From: Aestuariibaculum lutulentum
GTDB taxonomy: Bacteria; Bacteroidota; Bacteroidia; Flavobacteriales; Flavobacteriaceae
Assembly (NCBI RefSeq): GCF_032926325.1
Contig: NZ_CP136709.1
Coordinates: forward strand, 1,215,501-1,279,500
Direction: 5' to 3'
DNA: 64,000 nt
Shown here: one piece after another, positions 44,054 through 53,357 of the stretch
Layout of the letters: each line of letters opens with the position of its first letter
Numbering within the stretch: position 1 is the stretch's first letter
Notes under the pieces: model-generated
Told to the model about the DNA's origin: nothing
The model's input: the letters and a program-made list of their open reading frames with translations, nothing else
Databases searched by the model: none
Made by a program: the position numbers and the translations under genes

Positions 44054-44287
44054 TTGCAACACACTTTAGCACATCTAAAACGCGGCGAAAAAGCAACCAT
44101 AACCGATGTTTCGTCTATTCACATTCCGCTAAAACTTTTAGAAATGGGGTGTTTACCTGGAAATACTGTCGAGCTTGTACAATTAGCACCTTTTCAAGAC
44201 CCTATGTATTTAAATATTAACGGGTCGCATTTAGCGATTAGAAAAGAAACTGCTAATCATATCCTAATTGAAAAAGTAGATGAGTAA
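44054..44287 (+). CDS. feoA: FeoA ferrous iron transport accessory protein
   Basis: 77 aa, SH3-like fold (LKRGEKATITDV; LLEMGCLPGNTVELV; HLAIRKETANHILIE). No ATG fits: the frame is closed by TAA at 44045-44047 and the first usable start is TTG 44054. It overlaps feoB by 8 nt (ATGAGTAA), so the two are coupled. FeoA assists FeoB at the membrane. Confidence 0.9.
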   Translation: MQHTLAHLKRGEKATITDVSSIHIPLKLLEMGCLPGNTVELVQLAPFQDPMYLNINGSHLAIRKETANHILIEKVDE

Positions 44288-46379
44288 ACAAATAAATGTC
44301 GCCTTAATTGGTAATCCAAACACAGGAAAAACTTCTGTGTTCAACGCCCTTACCGGATTAAATCAAAAGGTAGGAAACTACCCAGGGATTACTGTTGAAA
44401 AGAAAGAAGGTATTTGCAAATTACCTCGTGGTGTTAAGGCACATATTATCGATTTACCAGGAACATACAGTTTAAATGCATCGTCGTTAGATGAAAATGT
44501 AGTGATTGAATTACTACTTAACAGAAACGATAAAGATTTCCCCGATGTTGCTGTAGTTGTCAGCGATGTTGAAAATTTAAAACGAAACCTACTTTTATAC
44601 ACGCAAATAAAAGACTTAGAAATCCCAACCATTTTGGTCATTAATATGGCCGATAGAATGGAATATAAAGGTATTTCTTTAGATATCCCTTATTTAGAAA
44701 AAAAACTTAAAACCAAGATTGCATTAGTCAGCACCCGAAAAAAACAAGGTATTGAAGAACTAAAGCAACTTATTACAAATTACAAAGAGGTTTCTGATGA
44801 ACCTTGTTTAAATGCTTCGGAAGTTGATGTTGATTATTTTAACAGTCTAAGAAAAGCCTTCCCTAATCAGCTACTTTACAAGCTTTGGTTGGTGATTACA
44901 CAGGATGTCAACTTTGGAAAAATTGACAGAAATGAAGTTGAAACTTTAGATGATTTCAAAACGAAAAGTAAAGCCGACCTTAAGCGACTTCAACAAAAAG
45001 AAACTATTAAACGTTACCAGTTTATAAACAACGTACTTAAAGTTGGTCAGACTATTGACACCTCTCAAGCTAAAGATTTACGCACCAGACTGGACAGAAT
45101 ATTAACTCATAAAGTTTGGGGTTACCTTATATTTTTCTTGATTCTTCTGGTTATTTTTCAAGCTATTTACGATTGGTCTAGCGTACCTATGGACTTTATA
45201 GATAGCACATTCGCTTCATTAAGTGAATGGACTAAAGAAATATTACCCGAAGGTGCTTTTACTAATTTATTAGCTGAAGGCATTATTCCTGGACTTGGTG
45301 GTATTGTTATTTTCATTCCGCAAATTGCCTTCTTATTCCTATTTATTTCAGTTTTAGAAGAAAGCGGATACATGAGCCGTGTGGTCTTTTTAATGGATCG
45401 TATTATGCGCCGTTTTGGTCTTAGCGGAAAAAGCGTTGTTCCTTTAATTTCAGGTACAGCCTGCGCCATTCCAGCTGTAATGGCTACCAGAAATATTGAG
45501 AGCTGGAAAGAACGTTTAATAACCATTTTAGTAACACCATTTACAACCTGTTCAGCAAGACTTCCGGTGTATTTAATAATTATATCGTTAGTCATTCCTG
45601 AAGGACGTTTCTTCGGATTAGGTTATCAGGCATTAACTCTTATGTTATTATATCTTATTGGATTTGGAGCGGCCGTAGGTTCAGCGTATATTTTAAATAA
45701 AGTTTTAAAAATTAGGAGCAAATCCTTCTTTGTTGTCGAAATGCCAAACTACAAATTGCCTTTATTTAAAAATGTAGGATTAACGGTATTAGAAAAAACA
45801 AAATCGTTTGTTTTTGGTGCGGGTAAAATCATTTTAGCAATTTCTATTATCCTATGGTTTTTGGCATCTTACGGACCTGGAGACAACTTTAATAAAGCTG
45901 AAGACATCATCACAAAAGAATATGCTTCTCAGAATTTATCTGAAGACGAATTACAACAACATATAGCCTCGTTTAAATTAGAGCATTCCTTTATTGGTAT
46001 TACAGGTCGCGCTATCGAGCCAGTTATCAGACCCCTTGGTTATGACTGGAAAATTGGTATTGCGATTGTAAGTAGTTTTGCTGCCCGTGAAGTATTTGTT
46101 GGTACTTTAGCTACCATTTACAGCGTTGGAAGTGATGACGAAGCCACGATAAAAAACCGAATGGCTGCTGAAGTCAACCCAATTTTAGGCGGACCGTTAT
46201 TTAACTTTGCATCCGGAATATCGTTACTATTATTCTATGCATTCGCCATGCAATGTATGAGTACCTTAGCAATTGTTAAAAGAGAAACCAACAGTTGGAA
46301 ATGGCCTTCTTTACAATTGGTATTTATGACTGGCTTAGCTTATGCTGTAGCTTTAATAGCATATCAGTTCTTAAAATAA
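44280..46379 (+). CDS. feoB: FeoB ferrous iron transporter
   Basis: 699 aa. The GTPase domain has G1 GNPNTGKTS (11-19), G3 DLPGTYSL and G4 NMAD. The membrane domain carries the two Gate regions (SGTACAIPAVMATRN; TTCSARLPVY). Full length for the family; it imports Fe2+ across the inner membrane. Fed by feoA and followed by the small Cys-rich protein at 46420. Confidence 0.95.
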   Translation: MSKQINVALIGNPNTGKTSVFNALTGLNQKVGNYPGITVEKKEGICKLPRGVKAHIIDLPGTYSLNASSLDENVVIELLLNRNDKDFPDVAVVVSDVENLKRNLLLYTQIKDLEIPTILVINMADRMEYKGISLDIPYLEKKLKTKIALVSTRKKQGIEELKQLITNYKEVSDEPCLNASEVDVDYFNSLRKAFPNQLLYKLWLVITQDVNFGKIDRNEVETLDDFKTKSKADLKRLQQKETIKRYQFINNVLKVGQTIDTSQAKDLRTRLDRILTHKVWGYLIFFLILLVIFQAIYDWSSVPMDFIDSTFASLSEWTKEILPEGAFTNLLAEGIIPGLGGIVIFIPQIAFLFLFISVLEESGYMSRVVFLMDRIMRRFGLSGKSVVPLISGTACAIPAVMATRNIESWKERLITILVTPFTTCSARLPVYLIIISLVIPEGRFFGLGYQALTLMLLYLIGFGAAVGSAYILNKVLKIRSKSFFVVEMPNYKLPLFKNVGLTVLEKTKSFVFGAGKIILAISIILWFLASYGPGDNFNKAEDIITKEYASQNLSEDELQQHIASFKLEHSFIGITGRAIEPVIRPLGYDWKIGIAIVSSFAAREVFVGTLATIYSVGSDDEATIKNRMAAEVNPILGGPLFNFASGISLLLFYAFAMQCMSTLAIVKRETNSWKWPSLQLVFMTGLAYAVALIAYQFLK

Positions 46380-46419
46380 AAAGAAGAAAGGTTTTCTAAA
46401 AAATATCGGCTAAAGTTAC

Positions 46420-46554
46420 ATGAACACTATCATTCAAAACATACTTGTTTTTTCGGCAGTAGCCTTAGCCTTGCTGTTTTTAATTAGAAAATTCCTTTGG
46501 AAAAAAAAGACATCAAAAAAATCTTGCTGCAACGACGATTGTGGTTGTCATTAA
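46420..46554 (+). CDS. FeoB-associated Cys-rich membrane protein
   Basis: 44 aa: one hydrophobic span (IIQNILVFSAVALALLFLI), then a Lys-rich segment and a Cys-rich end SCCNDDCGCH. This build is the one annotated as FeoB-associated Cys-rich membrane protein; it sits 40 bp after feoB. It ends 5 bp before the converging DtxR-type gene. Confidence 0.75.
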   Translation: MNTIIQNILVFSAVALALLFLIRKFLWKKKTSKKSCCNDDCGCH

Positions 46555-46559
46555 AATAT

Positions 46560-47228
46560 TTAACCGATAGCTTCTTCCTTAACGAAAAGATTATTGGCAA
46601 CGGCCTGAGAAATACTCATGGTCGTTACTCCATTAATTTGAATTACCATAGAGTCATCAAAGTCCTCGCGAGAAACCACCGTAATTTCAGAACCTAAAGC
46701 TATTTTATGCTTATCTAAATATTTCAAAAACGAAGACGACGTATCTTTTACACCCACACAAACGCCTTTGTTATTTTCAGCCAGATTAAACAAAAGTATT
46801 TTATCTGTTTTCTTAATATCGCCATTTTTATCAGGAATCGGATCGCCATGCGGATCATGCGTTGGAAAATCTAAAAGCTTATCCAGTTCATTTATCAATT
46901 TTTCCGACTTTATATGCTCCAATTGCTCCGCAATATCATGAACCTCATCCCAGGTAAAATTCAGCTTTTCTACTAAAAAAACTTCCCACAAACGATGCTT
47001 TCTAACCACATCGGAAGCAATTTTCTTACCCTGTGATGTTAAAGACACGCCTTGATAGCGCTTATAGTTCGCATAACCTTTTTCCGCTAACTTCTTTACC
47101 ATATCGGTCACCGAAGACGCCTTTGTCTCTAAAGCTTCTGCTATACTGTTTGTACTTACAGTCATGGTTCCATATCTACCCAATTGATAAATAGACTTAA
47201 TATAATTCTCCTCGGTTAACGTAATCAT
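46560..47228 (-). CDS. DtxR-family metal-dependent repressor
   Basis: 222 aa. Winged HTH (EENYIKSIYQLGRYG; ASSVTDMVKKLAEKGY), a dimerisation/metal-binding domain with RKHRLWE and DEVHDIAEQLEH, and a C-terminal FeoA/SH3-like domain. It senses Fe2+ or Mn2+ and represses uptake genes. It is divergent from the TonB receptor gene over a spacer with a DtxR-like operator (47281-47297). The metal it responds to cannot be told from sequence alone. Confidence 0.85.
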   Translation of the reverse strand: MITLTEENYIKSIYQLGRYGTMTVSTNSIAEALETKASSVTDMVKKLAEKGYANYKRYQGVSLTSQGKKIASDVVRKHRLWEVFLVEKLNFTWDEVHDIAEQLEHIKSEKLINELDKLLDFPTHDPHGDPIPDKNGDIKKTDKILLFNLAENNKGVCVGVKDTSSSFLKYLDKHKIALGSEITVVSREDFDDSMVIQINGVTTMSISQAVANNLFVKEEAIG

Positions 47229-47280
47229 GGTTCTGCTTTTATTTATGACAAATATATATTAATCATTATTTTAAAACTAT

Positions 47281-47297
47281 TTTTAGACTAATCTAAA
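47281..47297. promoter_or_regulatory. DtxR-type operator and promoter of the TonB receptor
   Basis: TTTTAGACTAATCTAAA: TTAGACTAATCTAA agrees with the right part of the IdeR/DtxR consensus at 12 of 14 positions. The -7 box TACATTTG (47306-47313) follows at 8 bp. Confidence 0.55.
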
Positions 47298-47327
47298 TTT
47301 ATATTTACATTTGCAAAAACCAAATTA

Positions 47328-49571
47328 ATGAGAACCCTAATATTTTTAATGACAATAATCTCAATTTCTTCGAATGCACAGCACATTAGCGGACGTGTTT
47401 TCTCTGAAGATAATCCGCTTCCTTATGTTAATGTTTTTATCAAAGAGATTTCTAAAGGTGCTATTACTAATGAAGAAGGTTTCTTTAATATAGCTCATAT
47501 TGAAACTGGCACTTATACCATTTCAGCTTCATTTACTGGCTATAAAACCCAAACTAAACGTATTAAAGTTAACGAAGAAGCTCTAAACATTAATTTTTAT
47601 TTAGACGAATCTGACATGCTTGACGAAGTAGTCGTTACGGGAACCTTAAAAGCTGTATCAAGACTTGAAAGCCCCGTTCCTGTCGAAGTTTACACCCCTA
47701 CTTTCTTGAAGAAAAACCCAACACCTAATATTTTTGAAGCTCTACAGAACGTTAATGGTGTTCGCCCTCAAATTAACTGTAACGTCTGTAACACAGGAGA
47801 TATCCATATTAACGGACTGGAAGGCCCATACACTTTAGTTCTTATTGATGGGATGCCAATTGTTAGCGGACTGTCTACAGTTTATGGCTTATCTGGAATT
47901 CCGAATTCATTAATTGAACAAATCGAAATCGTTAAAGGTCCGGCCTCCTCGCTTTACGGTAGTGAAGCCGTTGGTGGTTTAATCAACATTATTACCAAAC
48001 TTCCCGAGAACGCTCCAATAGTTTTTGCCGATAGTTACATTTCTGGCTGGGGAGAAGTCAATACCGATTTAGGTTTTAAAGCAAAACTAGGTCATAAAGC
48101 AGATATACTAACGGGTATTAATTACTTCAACTACAGTAACCCCACAGATAATAACAACGATAATTTCACCGATTTAACTTTACAAGACCGCATTTCAGTA
48201 TTTCAAAAATGGAACTTTAACCGAAATAACAATCGCCTTTTTTCTGTTGCCGGACGCTTTTTTTATGAAGACCGATGGGGAGGCGAAATGCAATGGAATT
48301 CAAATTACAGAGGCGGAGACGAAATATATGGCGAAAGCATTTACACAAAGCGTTTTGAACTCCTCGGAAAATATCAATTACCAATTGATGAAAACATCCT
48401 ATTTCAATTCTCGTATACAGACCACAATCAAAATTCAGTATATGGAAACACACCTTACTTAGCAACGCAACGCATTGGATTTGGACAGTTTACATGGGAC
48501 AAATCAATAACCAATCATGATTTACTTTTTGGAGCCGCCACACGCTATAATTTCTACAACGATAACACACCCGCAACTCCAATTCCTGACGAAATAGTTA
48601 TTCCGTCATTTTTTGCTCAGGATGAAATCGCTTTCAGTGAAAACCATAATATTTTATTAGGTGCGCGCTATGATTACGATAAAAGACATGGCAACATATT
48701 CACTCCAAGAATGGCTTATAAATTCAAACCTTCAAAACATGATATTTTACGCTTAAATGCAGGTACAGGATTTAGAGTCGTTAATTTATTTACAGAAGAA
48801 CACGCCGCCTTAACTGGCGCTAGAGACGTAGTTATTACTGAAGCTTTAAAACCGGAACGTTCCTATAATATAAACCTGAATTATTTAACCAAACTATACA
48901 CCAAAAGTGGCATTATAGTTAGTTTAGATGCCTCGGCATGGTACACCCATTTCACGAATATTATTCTACCTGATTACGATACCAATCCAAATCAAATAAT
49001 TTATGATAATTTAGATGGAAAAGCTATTAGCAAAGGGGTGAGTTTAAACATAGACACTATGTTTTCAAACGGTATAAAACTACTTACAGGAGTAACTTTT
49101 CAGGATGTATCTAAAACTGAAAACGGTATTACGGAACAACAAATGCTCACCGAAAGTTTTACTGGAACCTGGGCAGCGACCTACAAAAACTACAAATACA
49201 ACCTAACTTTCGATTATACCGGAAATATTTACGGCCCGATGCGATTACCTTTACTTGGCGATTTAGACCCCAGACTTCCTGAATCTCCCGTTTGGAGTAT
49301 TCAAAATATTCAATTCACCTTTGATGGCTTAAATAATTTTGAAATTTACGGAGGCATCAAAAATCTATTGAACTGGACACCTAACAAAGGCAACCCGTTT
49401 ATTATAGCCAGAGCTCAGGACCCTTTTGATGAAGACGTAATCTTTGACAACAACGGAAATGCCATATCAACCCCTAATAACCCTTATGCCCTAACCTTCG
49501 ACCCGTCTTATGTTTACGGACCAAATCAAGGACGCAGATTGTTTTTTGGATTACGGTACTCCCTGAAATAA
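47328..49571 (+). CDS. TonB-dependent receptor for metal or chelate uptake
   Basis: 747 aa. Signal peptide (to about SSNAQ), a carboxypeptidase-D-like regulatory domain (about 20-105), a plug with the motif CNVCNTGDIHINGLEG (about 151-166) and GPASSLYGSEAVGGLINI, then a beta-barrel ending in an aromatic residue. Regulation by a DtxR-type site suggests iron or manganese, but the cargo is not determined. It lies between two Feo loci and two DtxR-like regulators. Confidence 0.85.
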   Translation: MRTLIFLMTIISISSNAQHISGRVFSEDNPLPYVNVFIKEISKGAITNEEGFFNIAHIETGTYTISASFTGYKTQTKRIKVNEEALNINFYLDESDMLDEVVVTGTLKAVSRLESPVPVEVYTPTFLKKNPTPNIFEALQNVNGVRPQINCNVCNTGDIHINGLEGPYTLVLIDGMPIVSGLSTVYGLSGIPNSLIEQIEIVKGPASSLYGSEAVGGLINIITKLPENAPIVFADSYISGWGEVNTDLGFKAKLGHKADILTGINYFNYSNPTDNNNDNFTDLTLQDRISVFQKWNFNRNNNRLFSVAGRFFYEDRWGGEMQWNSNYRGGDEIYGESIYTKRFELLGKYQLPIDENILFQFSYTDHNQNSVYGNTPYLATQRIGFGQFTWDKSITNHDLLFGAATRYNFYNDNTPATPIPDEIVIPSFFAQDEIAFSENHNILLGARYDYDKRHGNIFTPRMAYKFKPSKHDILRLNAGTGFRVVNLFTEEHAALTGARDVVITEALKPERSYNINLNYLTKLYTKSGIIVSLDASAWYTHFTNIILPDYDTNPNQIIYDNLDGKAISKGVSLNIDTMFSNGIKLLTGVTFQDVSKTENGITEQQMLTESFTGTWAATYKNYKYNLTFDYTGNIYGPMRLPLLGDLDPRLPESPVWSIQNIQFTFDGLNNFEIYGGIKNLLNWTPNKGNPFIIARAQDPFDEDVIFDNNGNAISTPNNPYALTFDPSYVYGPNQGRRLFFGLRYSLK

Positions 49572-49575
49572 AAAC

Positions 49576-50994
49576 CTAAAAAATAAGACGCCAAATTTGT
49601 GCTACCAAAAAGGTTACGATAAACCCTAAAATAACGGGCATTACCGAAGCCACAACGGTCCATTTCACACTATTGGTTTCTTTGTAAATCGTATAAATCG
49701 TGGTACTACATGGATTATGAAGTAAGCTAAACAACATCAAGTTTATAGCAGTTAGCAAGGTCCAGCCTCCAGCTTTTAACACATCAGCTGTGGCATTAAT
49801 AGAATCCAGTTCAAACATCACACCTGCTCCTTCTCCACCTGCCACTCCTGTTACTAAAACCGTAAGCATCAAAATCGTTGGAATTACAATTTCGTTCGCC
49901 GGAATCGCAACGATATAGGCTAATAAAATCACACCGTTTAATCCTAAAAGAAATCCGAAACCATCCATGCCATTTATCGCCCAGGCGGCAATACTTTCAC
50001 TACCTATATGGACATTAGAAATGAGCCAAATCACGGCTCCTGCCGGCGCAGCAAATACAACAGCACGCCACAATACAATTAACGTTCGGTCGATTAAAGA
50101 CGTATAAATGGTTTTCCAAAAACGTGGTGGCCTGTATGGTGGTAATTCTAGATTAAATGTGGACACTTCACCCTTTAAAACCGTTTTTGACAATCCCCAT
50201 GATACCCCAAACATAAAAGCCATACCCAAGACTGCCACACCAATTACCGCTAATAAAGACACCAAACTAGACAATGATTTCGGTACCACGGCCCCAATGA
50301 AAATTGTTGCAATTAAAATTTGGGTTGGCCAGCGTCCATTACACAATGAAAAATTATTGGTTAAAATGGCAATAAGCCGTTCTCTGGGACTATCAATAAT
50401 TCGCGCAGCCACAACACCTGCAGCATTGCAACCAAAGCCCATACTCATAGTTAATGCCTGTTTTCCATGTGCTCCAGACTTATTAAATAAGGCATCTAAA
50501 TTAAAGGCCACTCGGGGCAAATACCCGAAATCTTCTAACAAAGTAAACATGGGGAAAAAGATAGCCATAGGTGGTAACATCACTGCAATAACCCATGCTA
50601 CCGCCAAATACACGCCATCAATTAAAAACCCATCTAACCACCAAGGCATACCAATACTTGCAGCTCCACTTTTTAAAGCAGGATGAATATGATCCAACAA
50701 TACATTTGCTAACAAAGACGACGGATAATTAGCCCCTTGAATGGTAATCCATAAAACTGTTCCCAGAATTAAAAACATGATTGGAAACCCAAATCGTTTA
50801 CTGGTTACAATTTTATCGATTTTCGCATCTAACCTAAAACGTTTATCTGAATTACTGGTTCTTACTGAATCTTTAACAATATCTGCGGCATCAGCATAAA
50901 TACTTTCCGTTAAATTATCGTGAAACTCATCACCAATTTGCCAGCGTAATTCGTTAGATAGTTCGATGATATGATCTATATTATTTTCCTTCAT
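49576..50994 (-). CDS. Split FeoB, membrane (Gate) subunit
   Basis: 472 aa with about 9-10 spans and no GTPase domain. FeoB Gate motifs are present: MGFGCNAAGVVAARI and LCNGRWPTQIL. The GTPase is a separate gene (51007-51771), which stops 12 bp upstream of this start. Two separate genes for what FeoB normally carries in one polypeptide mark a second, distinct transporter; the metal could be Mn2+ or Fe2+. Confidence 0.8.
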   Translation of the reverse strand: MKENNIDHIIELSNELRWQIGDEFHDNLTESIYADAADIVKDSVRTSNSDKRFRLDAKIDKIVTSKRFGFPIMFLILGTVLWITIQGANYPSSLLANVLLDHIHPALKSGAASIGMPWWLDGFLIDGVYLAVAWVIAVMLPPMAIFFPMFTLLEDFGYLPRVAFNLDALFNKSGAHGKQALTMSMGFGCNAAGVVAARIIDSPRERLIAILTNNFSLCNGRWPTQILIATIFIGAVVPKSLSSLVSLLAVIGVAVLGMAFMFGVSWGLSKTVLKGEVSTFNLELPPYRPPRFWKTIYTSLIDRTLIVLWRAVVFAAPAGAVIWLISNVHIGSESIAAWAINGMDGFGFLLGLNGVILLAYIVAIPANEIVIPTILMLTVLVTGVAGGEGAGVMFELDSINATADVLKAGGWTLLTAINLMLFSLLHNPCSTTIYTIYKETNSVKWTVVASVMPVILGFIVTFLVAQIWRLIF

Positions 50995-51006
50995 TATGTT
51001 TAATAT

Positions 51007-51771
51007 TTAAACAAATTCTCCCGTTCTAAGTGCCTCAATAATTTGCTTATCACCTTCTAATAATCGAAAGGCAATCCATCGGCTATTAGAGATATTCGGA
51101 AATTCCTTTTCAATTTCAGTCGTTAAGGTTTTAACAGCCCTTTCAATATTTTCAGGAACACTTTTAATACGATGCGGTTTACATACAATTTTACCGCTGG
51201 CAATTTCACTTATGGTTTGAATGAGCTCTGGAATACCACGATTAAAACGCGCACTGGCCGGTACCACAGGAATTCCTAAGTCGCGTGACAAGGTGCGTAC
51301 ATCAATTTCTATTTCGTTACGTTCGGCTTCATCCATAAGGTTTAGACACAGCACGGCTTTATCTGTAATTTCAAGAATTTGGAGTACTAAATTCAGGTTA
51401 CGTTCCAATCGGTTGGCATCAACGACAATAACCGTAACATCCGGCTTTCCGAAGAGAATAAAATCTCTTGCAGCAGTTTCATCTTCCGAGGTAGATAACA
51501 AGGAATAGGTCCCCGGTAAATCGACTAATTTATATTTTTTAGTATTATATTCGAAACCACCTTCGGCTCTTGTCACCGTTTTTCCTGGCCAGTTTCCTGT
51601 ATGTTGGCGCAACCCGGTAAGCGAATTAAACACCGTACTTTTTCCTGTATTCGGATTTCCTGCCAAAGCCACAACAAAATCGAAATTATCGGTACGAACA
51701 CCCAATTTTTTCAATCCGTCTTTATTGAAATGCTCACAAGTTTCGCAGGCTGTATTTATTTTCGTTTCCAT
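51007..51771 (-). CDS. Split FeoB, GTPase subunit
   Basis: 254 aa. N-terminal Cys pair CETC (about 9-12), then G1 GNPNTGKSTVFN, G2/switch region NWPGKTV, G3 DLPGTYSL, G4 NLMDEA, and a helical guanine-dissociation-inhibitor-like tail. Its start is 3 bp after the stop of the DtxR-FeoA fusion gene. With 49576-50994 it makes up one FeoB. Confidence 0.85.
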   Translation of the reverse strand: METKINTACETCEHFNKDGLKKLGVRTDNFDFVVALAGNPNTGKSTVFNSLTGLRQHTGNWPGKTVTRAEGGFEYNTKKYKLVDLPGTYSLLSTSEDETAARDFILFGKPDVTVIVVDANRLERNLNLVLQILEITDKAVLCLNLMDEAERNEIEIDVRTLSRDLGIPVVPASARFNRGIPELIQTISEIASGKIVCKPHRIKSVPENIERAVKTLTTEIEKEFPNISNSRWIAFRLLEGDKQIIEALRTGEFV

Positions 51772-51774
51772 AAT

Positions 51775-52797
51775 CTACTCTTTCTTAATAAGGATTTTAG
51801 CCGCCTGATCATTACGTAAAGCAATTGACGTTCCCTTAATTAAATATGCATTAGGCTCGCCCAAAGGATTTACCAAATCTATGCTCACATCGGCCCCTTT
51901 TACAAAACCCAAATCGAGTAAACGTCTGCGACTTTCTCCTCGACTTTCGCGGGAAATCCCGATGATTTTTGCCGTTTCATGTTCATTTAAACTAGATAAT
52001 CGTGCCACATTATCTTCAACAGCAACTTCTTTCTCTAAAGGTGCTACCGTTAAATTTGCAGCAACAATGGGCGCCAATTTAAATTCTTCACCTTCCGATA
52101 GAAATACAATACGCGTAGCATTATTTTCAACCACTTTAATTAAAGAACCCATATGAATATTTTCAGCTAAAATCTGCTTATAAATTACTTCAGGCTCGTC
52201 CTCAATATGCGTAATTCTACCCACGGCGCCAACTTGTAACAACGGCAATTCGACACCTTTTACCTGTGCCATTTTCCCTGTTTTCGTAGGTATAGGATCA
52301 CCGTGCGGATCGAACTTTGGGTGACCTAAATGCATCGATAATTCTTCAACTTCATCATGCGTTAATCTATGCTCCATAGACTCCGCTCTATCGTGCCATT
52401 CGATTTTATGAAATCCTGTTTTATCTGCTAGATAACGTTCCCAAAGCCTGTGAACCCGAACAATACGTAAAGCATATTCGCGGCCTTTTTCGGTAAGTTT
52501 TAGTATGTCGGATTCAAAGTAAATTAAATCGTTAATCGTCATTTTTTTAATGGCTTCAACAATTTTTTTGTTACTAAAACTCAACATATGAACTAAGGTT
52601 TTCATATCTACCTTATTATTCGAGTTTTCAAAATGATACAGTTGTTTTAAAACGTCTTCAATAATAGTCTTTTCGTTACTTGAAAACTGATTTTTTAAAA
52701 TCCAATACCATCCTTTAGAAGGTCTGAATAAAAAATACAAAAGACCTCCAATAACAAAAAACACAAGTAGTGCTGATATGGGATTATACGTGTACAT
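51775..52797 (-). CDS. Membrane-anchored DtxR-FeoA fusion regulator
   Basis: 340 aa: an N-terminal membrane span (ALLVFFVIGGLLYFLF, about residues 9-24), then a winged HTH (MKTLVHMLSFSNKKIVEAI), the DtxR metal domain with HRLWERYLAD and HDRAESMEHRLT, a first SH3-like region, and a FeoA-like C-terminus (about 265-340). A DNA-binding repressor tied to the membrane and followed 3 bp later by FeoB genes could couple metal sensing with transport. A DtxR-like site and -7 box precede it (52870-52923). Confidence 0.75.
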   Translation of the reverse strand: MYTYNPISALLVFFVIGGLLYFLFRPSKGWYWILKNQFSSNEKTIIEDVLKQLYHFENSNNKVDMKTLVHMLSFSNKKIVEAIKKMTINDLIYFESDILKLTEKGREYALRIVRVHRLWERYLADKTGFHKIEWHDRAESMEHRLTHDEVEELSMHLGHPKFDPHGDPIPTKTGKMAQVKGVELPLLQVGAVGRITHIEDEPEVIYKQILAENIHMGSLIKVVENNATRIVFLSEGEEFKLAPIVAANLTVAPLEKEVAVEDNVARLSSLNEHETAKIIGISRESRGESRRRLLDLGFVKGADVSIDLVNPLGEPNAYLIKGTSIALRNDQAAKILIKKE

Positions 52798-52869
52798 ATA
52801 ACAAGTTTATGTATAAAATTTACTCTATAATCGAGATTTAAATGTTCCAAGTTTTGCTCAAAACACAAA

Positions 52870-52923
52870 CAAATATACTTTAATTTATATGATGTTAAAA
52901 ATATTTTTAGACAAGACTAAAAA
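52870..52923 (-). promoter_or_regulatory. Promoter and DtxR-like operator of the split-feoB operon
   Basis: -7 box TATATTTG on the minus strand (52870-52877), and 27 bp upstream of it TTTTTAGACAAGACTAAAAA (52904-52923), an inverted repeat with TTTTTAG/CTAAAAA arms like those at 47281 and 44000. Confidence 0.45.
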
Positions 52924-52997
52924 TTTAATTTAATTTAAATGAGGTAAATACAATTTCAATTCTCTAAATTAAGACCTATTATTCAACCAAACAAGGT

Positions 52998-53357
52998 ATG
53001 GCACAACATAATGAATTAGGTAAAAAAGGCGAACAATTAGCAGTTGACTTTCTCTTAGAACATCGCTATACTATTGTAGAACGTAACTACCGATTTGATA
53101 AAGCCGAAGTGGATATTATAGCTCAACAAAACGATACTTTAGCCATTATTGAAGTTAAAACCCGTTCGAATACCGATTTTGGGGACCCACAAGATTTTGT
53201 GAAGCCCAAACAAATTAAAAACTTAGTGAAAGCTGTTGATGAATATGTTACCGAAAATCAATTAGATGTAGAAGTCCGTTTTGATATTATTGCGATCATT
53301 AAACATGGTAAAAGCTACCATATTGAACACCTAAAAGATGCCTTTTATCATTTTTGA
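52998..53357 (+). CDS. YraN/UPF0102 family nuclease-like protein
   Basis: 119 aa. Classic UPF0102 pattern: LGKKGEQLAVDFLLEH, ILERNYRF-type start of the fold (VERNYRFDKAEVDIIA) and IIEVKTRSNTDFGDP, giving a PD-(D/E)XK-like core. The role is not firmly established (DNA repair or processing is suspected). It converges on the thioredoxin-like gene with a 10-nt overlap. Confidence 0.85.
   Translation: MAQHNELGKKGEQLAVDFLLEHRYTIVERNYRFDKAEVDIIAQQNDTLAIIEVKTRSNTDFGDPQDFVKPKQIKNLVKAVDEYVTENQLDVEVRFDIIAIIKHGKSYHIEHLKDAFYHF

Noticed and set aside
45167..45595. Open frame of 142 codons on the minus strand
   Set aside because: Antisense to feoB with no promoter or family pattern.
50108..50686. Long open frame on the plus strand (192 codons)
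   Set aside because: It lies wholly antisense to the conserved FeoB membrane subunit gene and has no recognisable protein pattern; it is a shadow frame.
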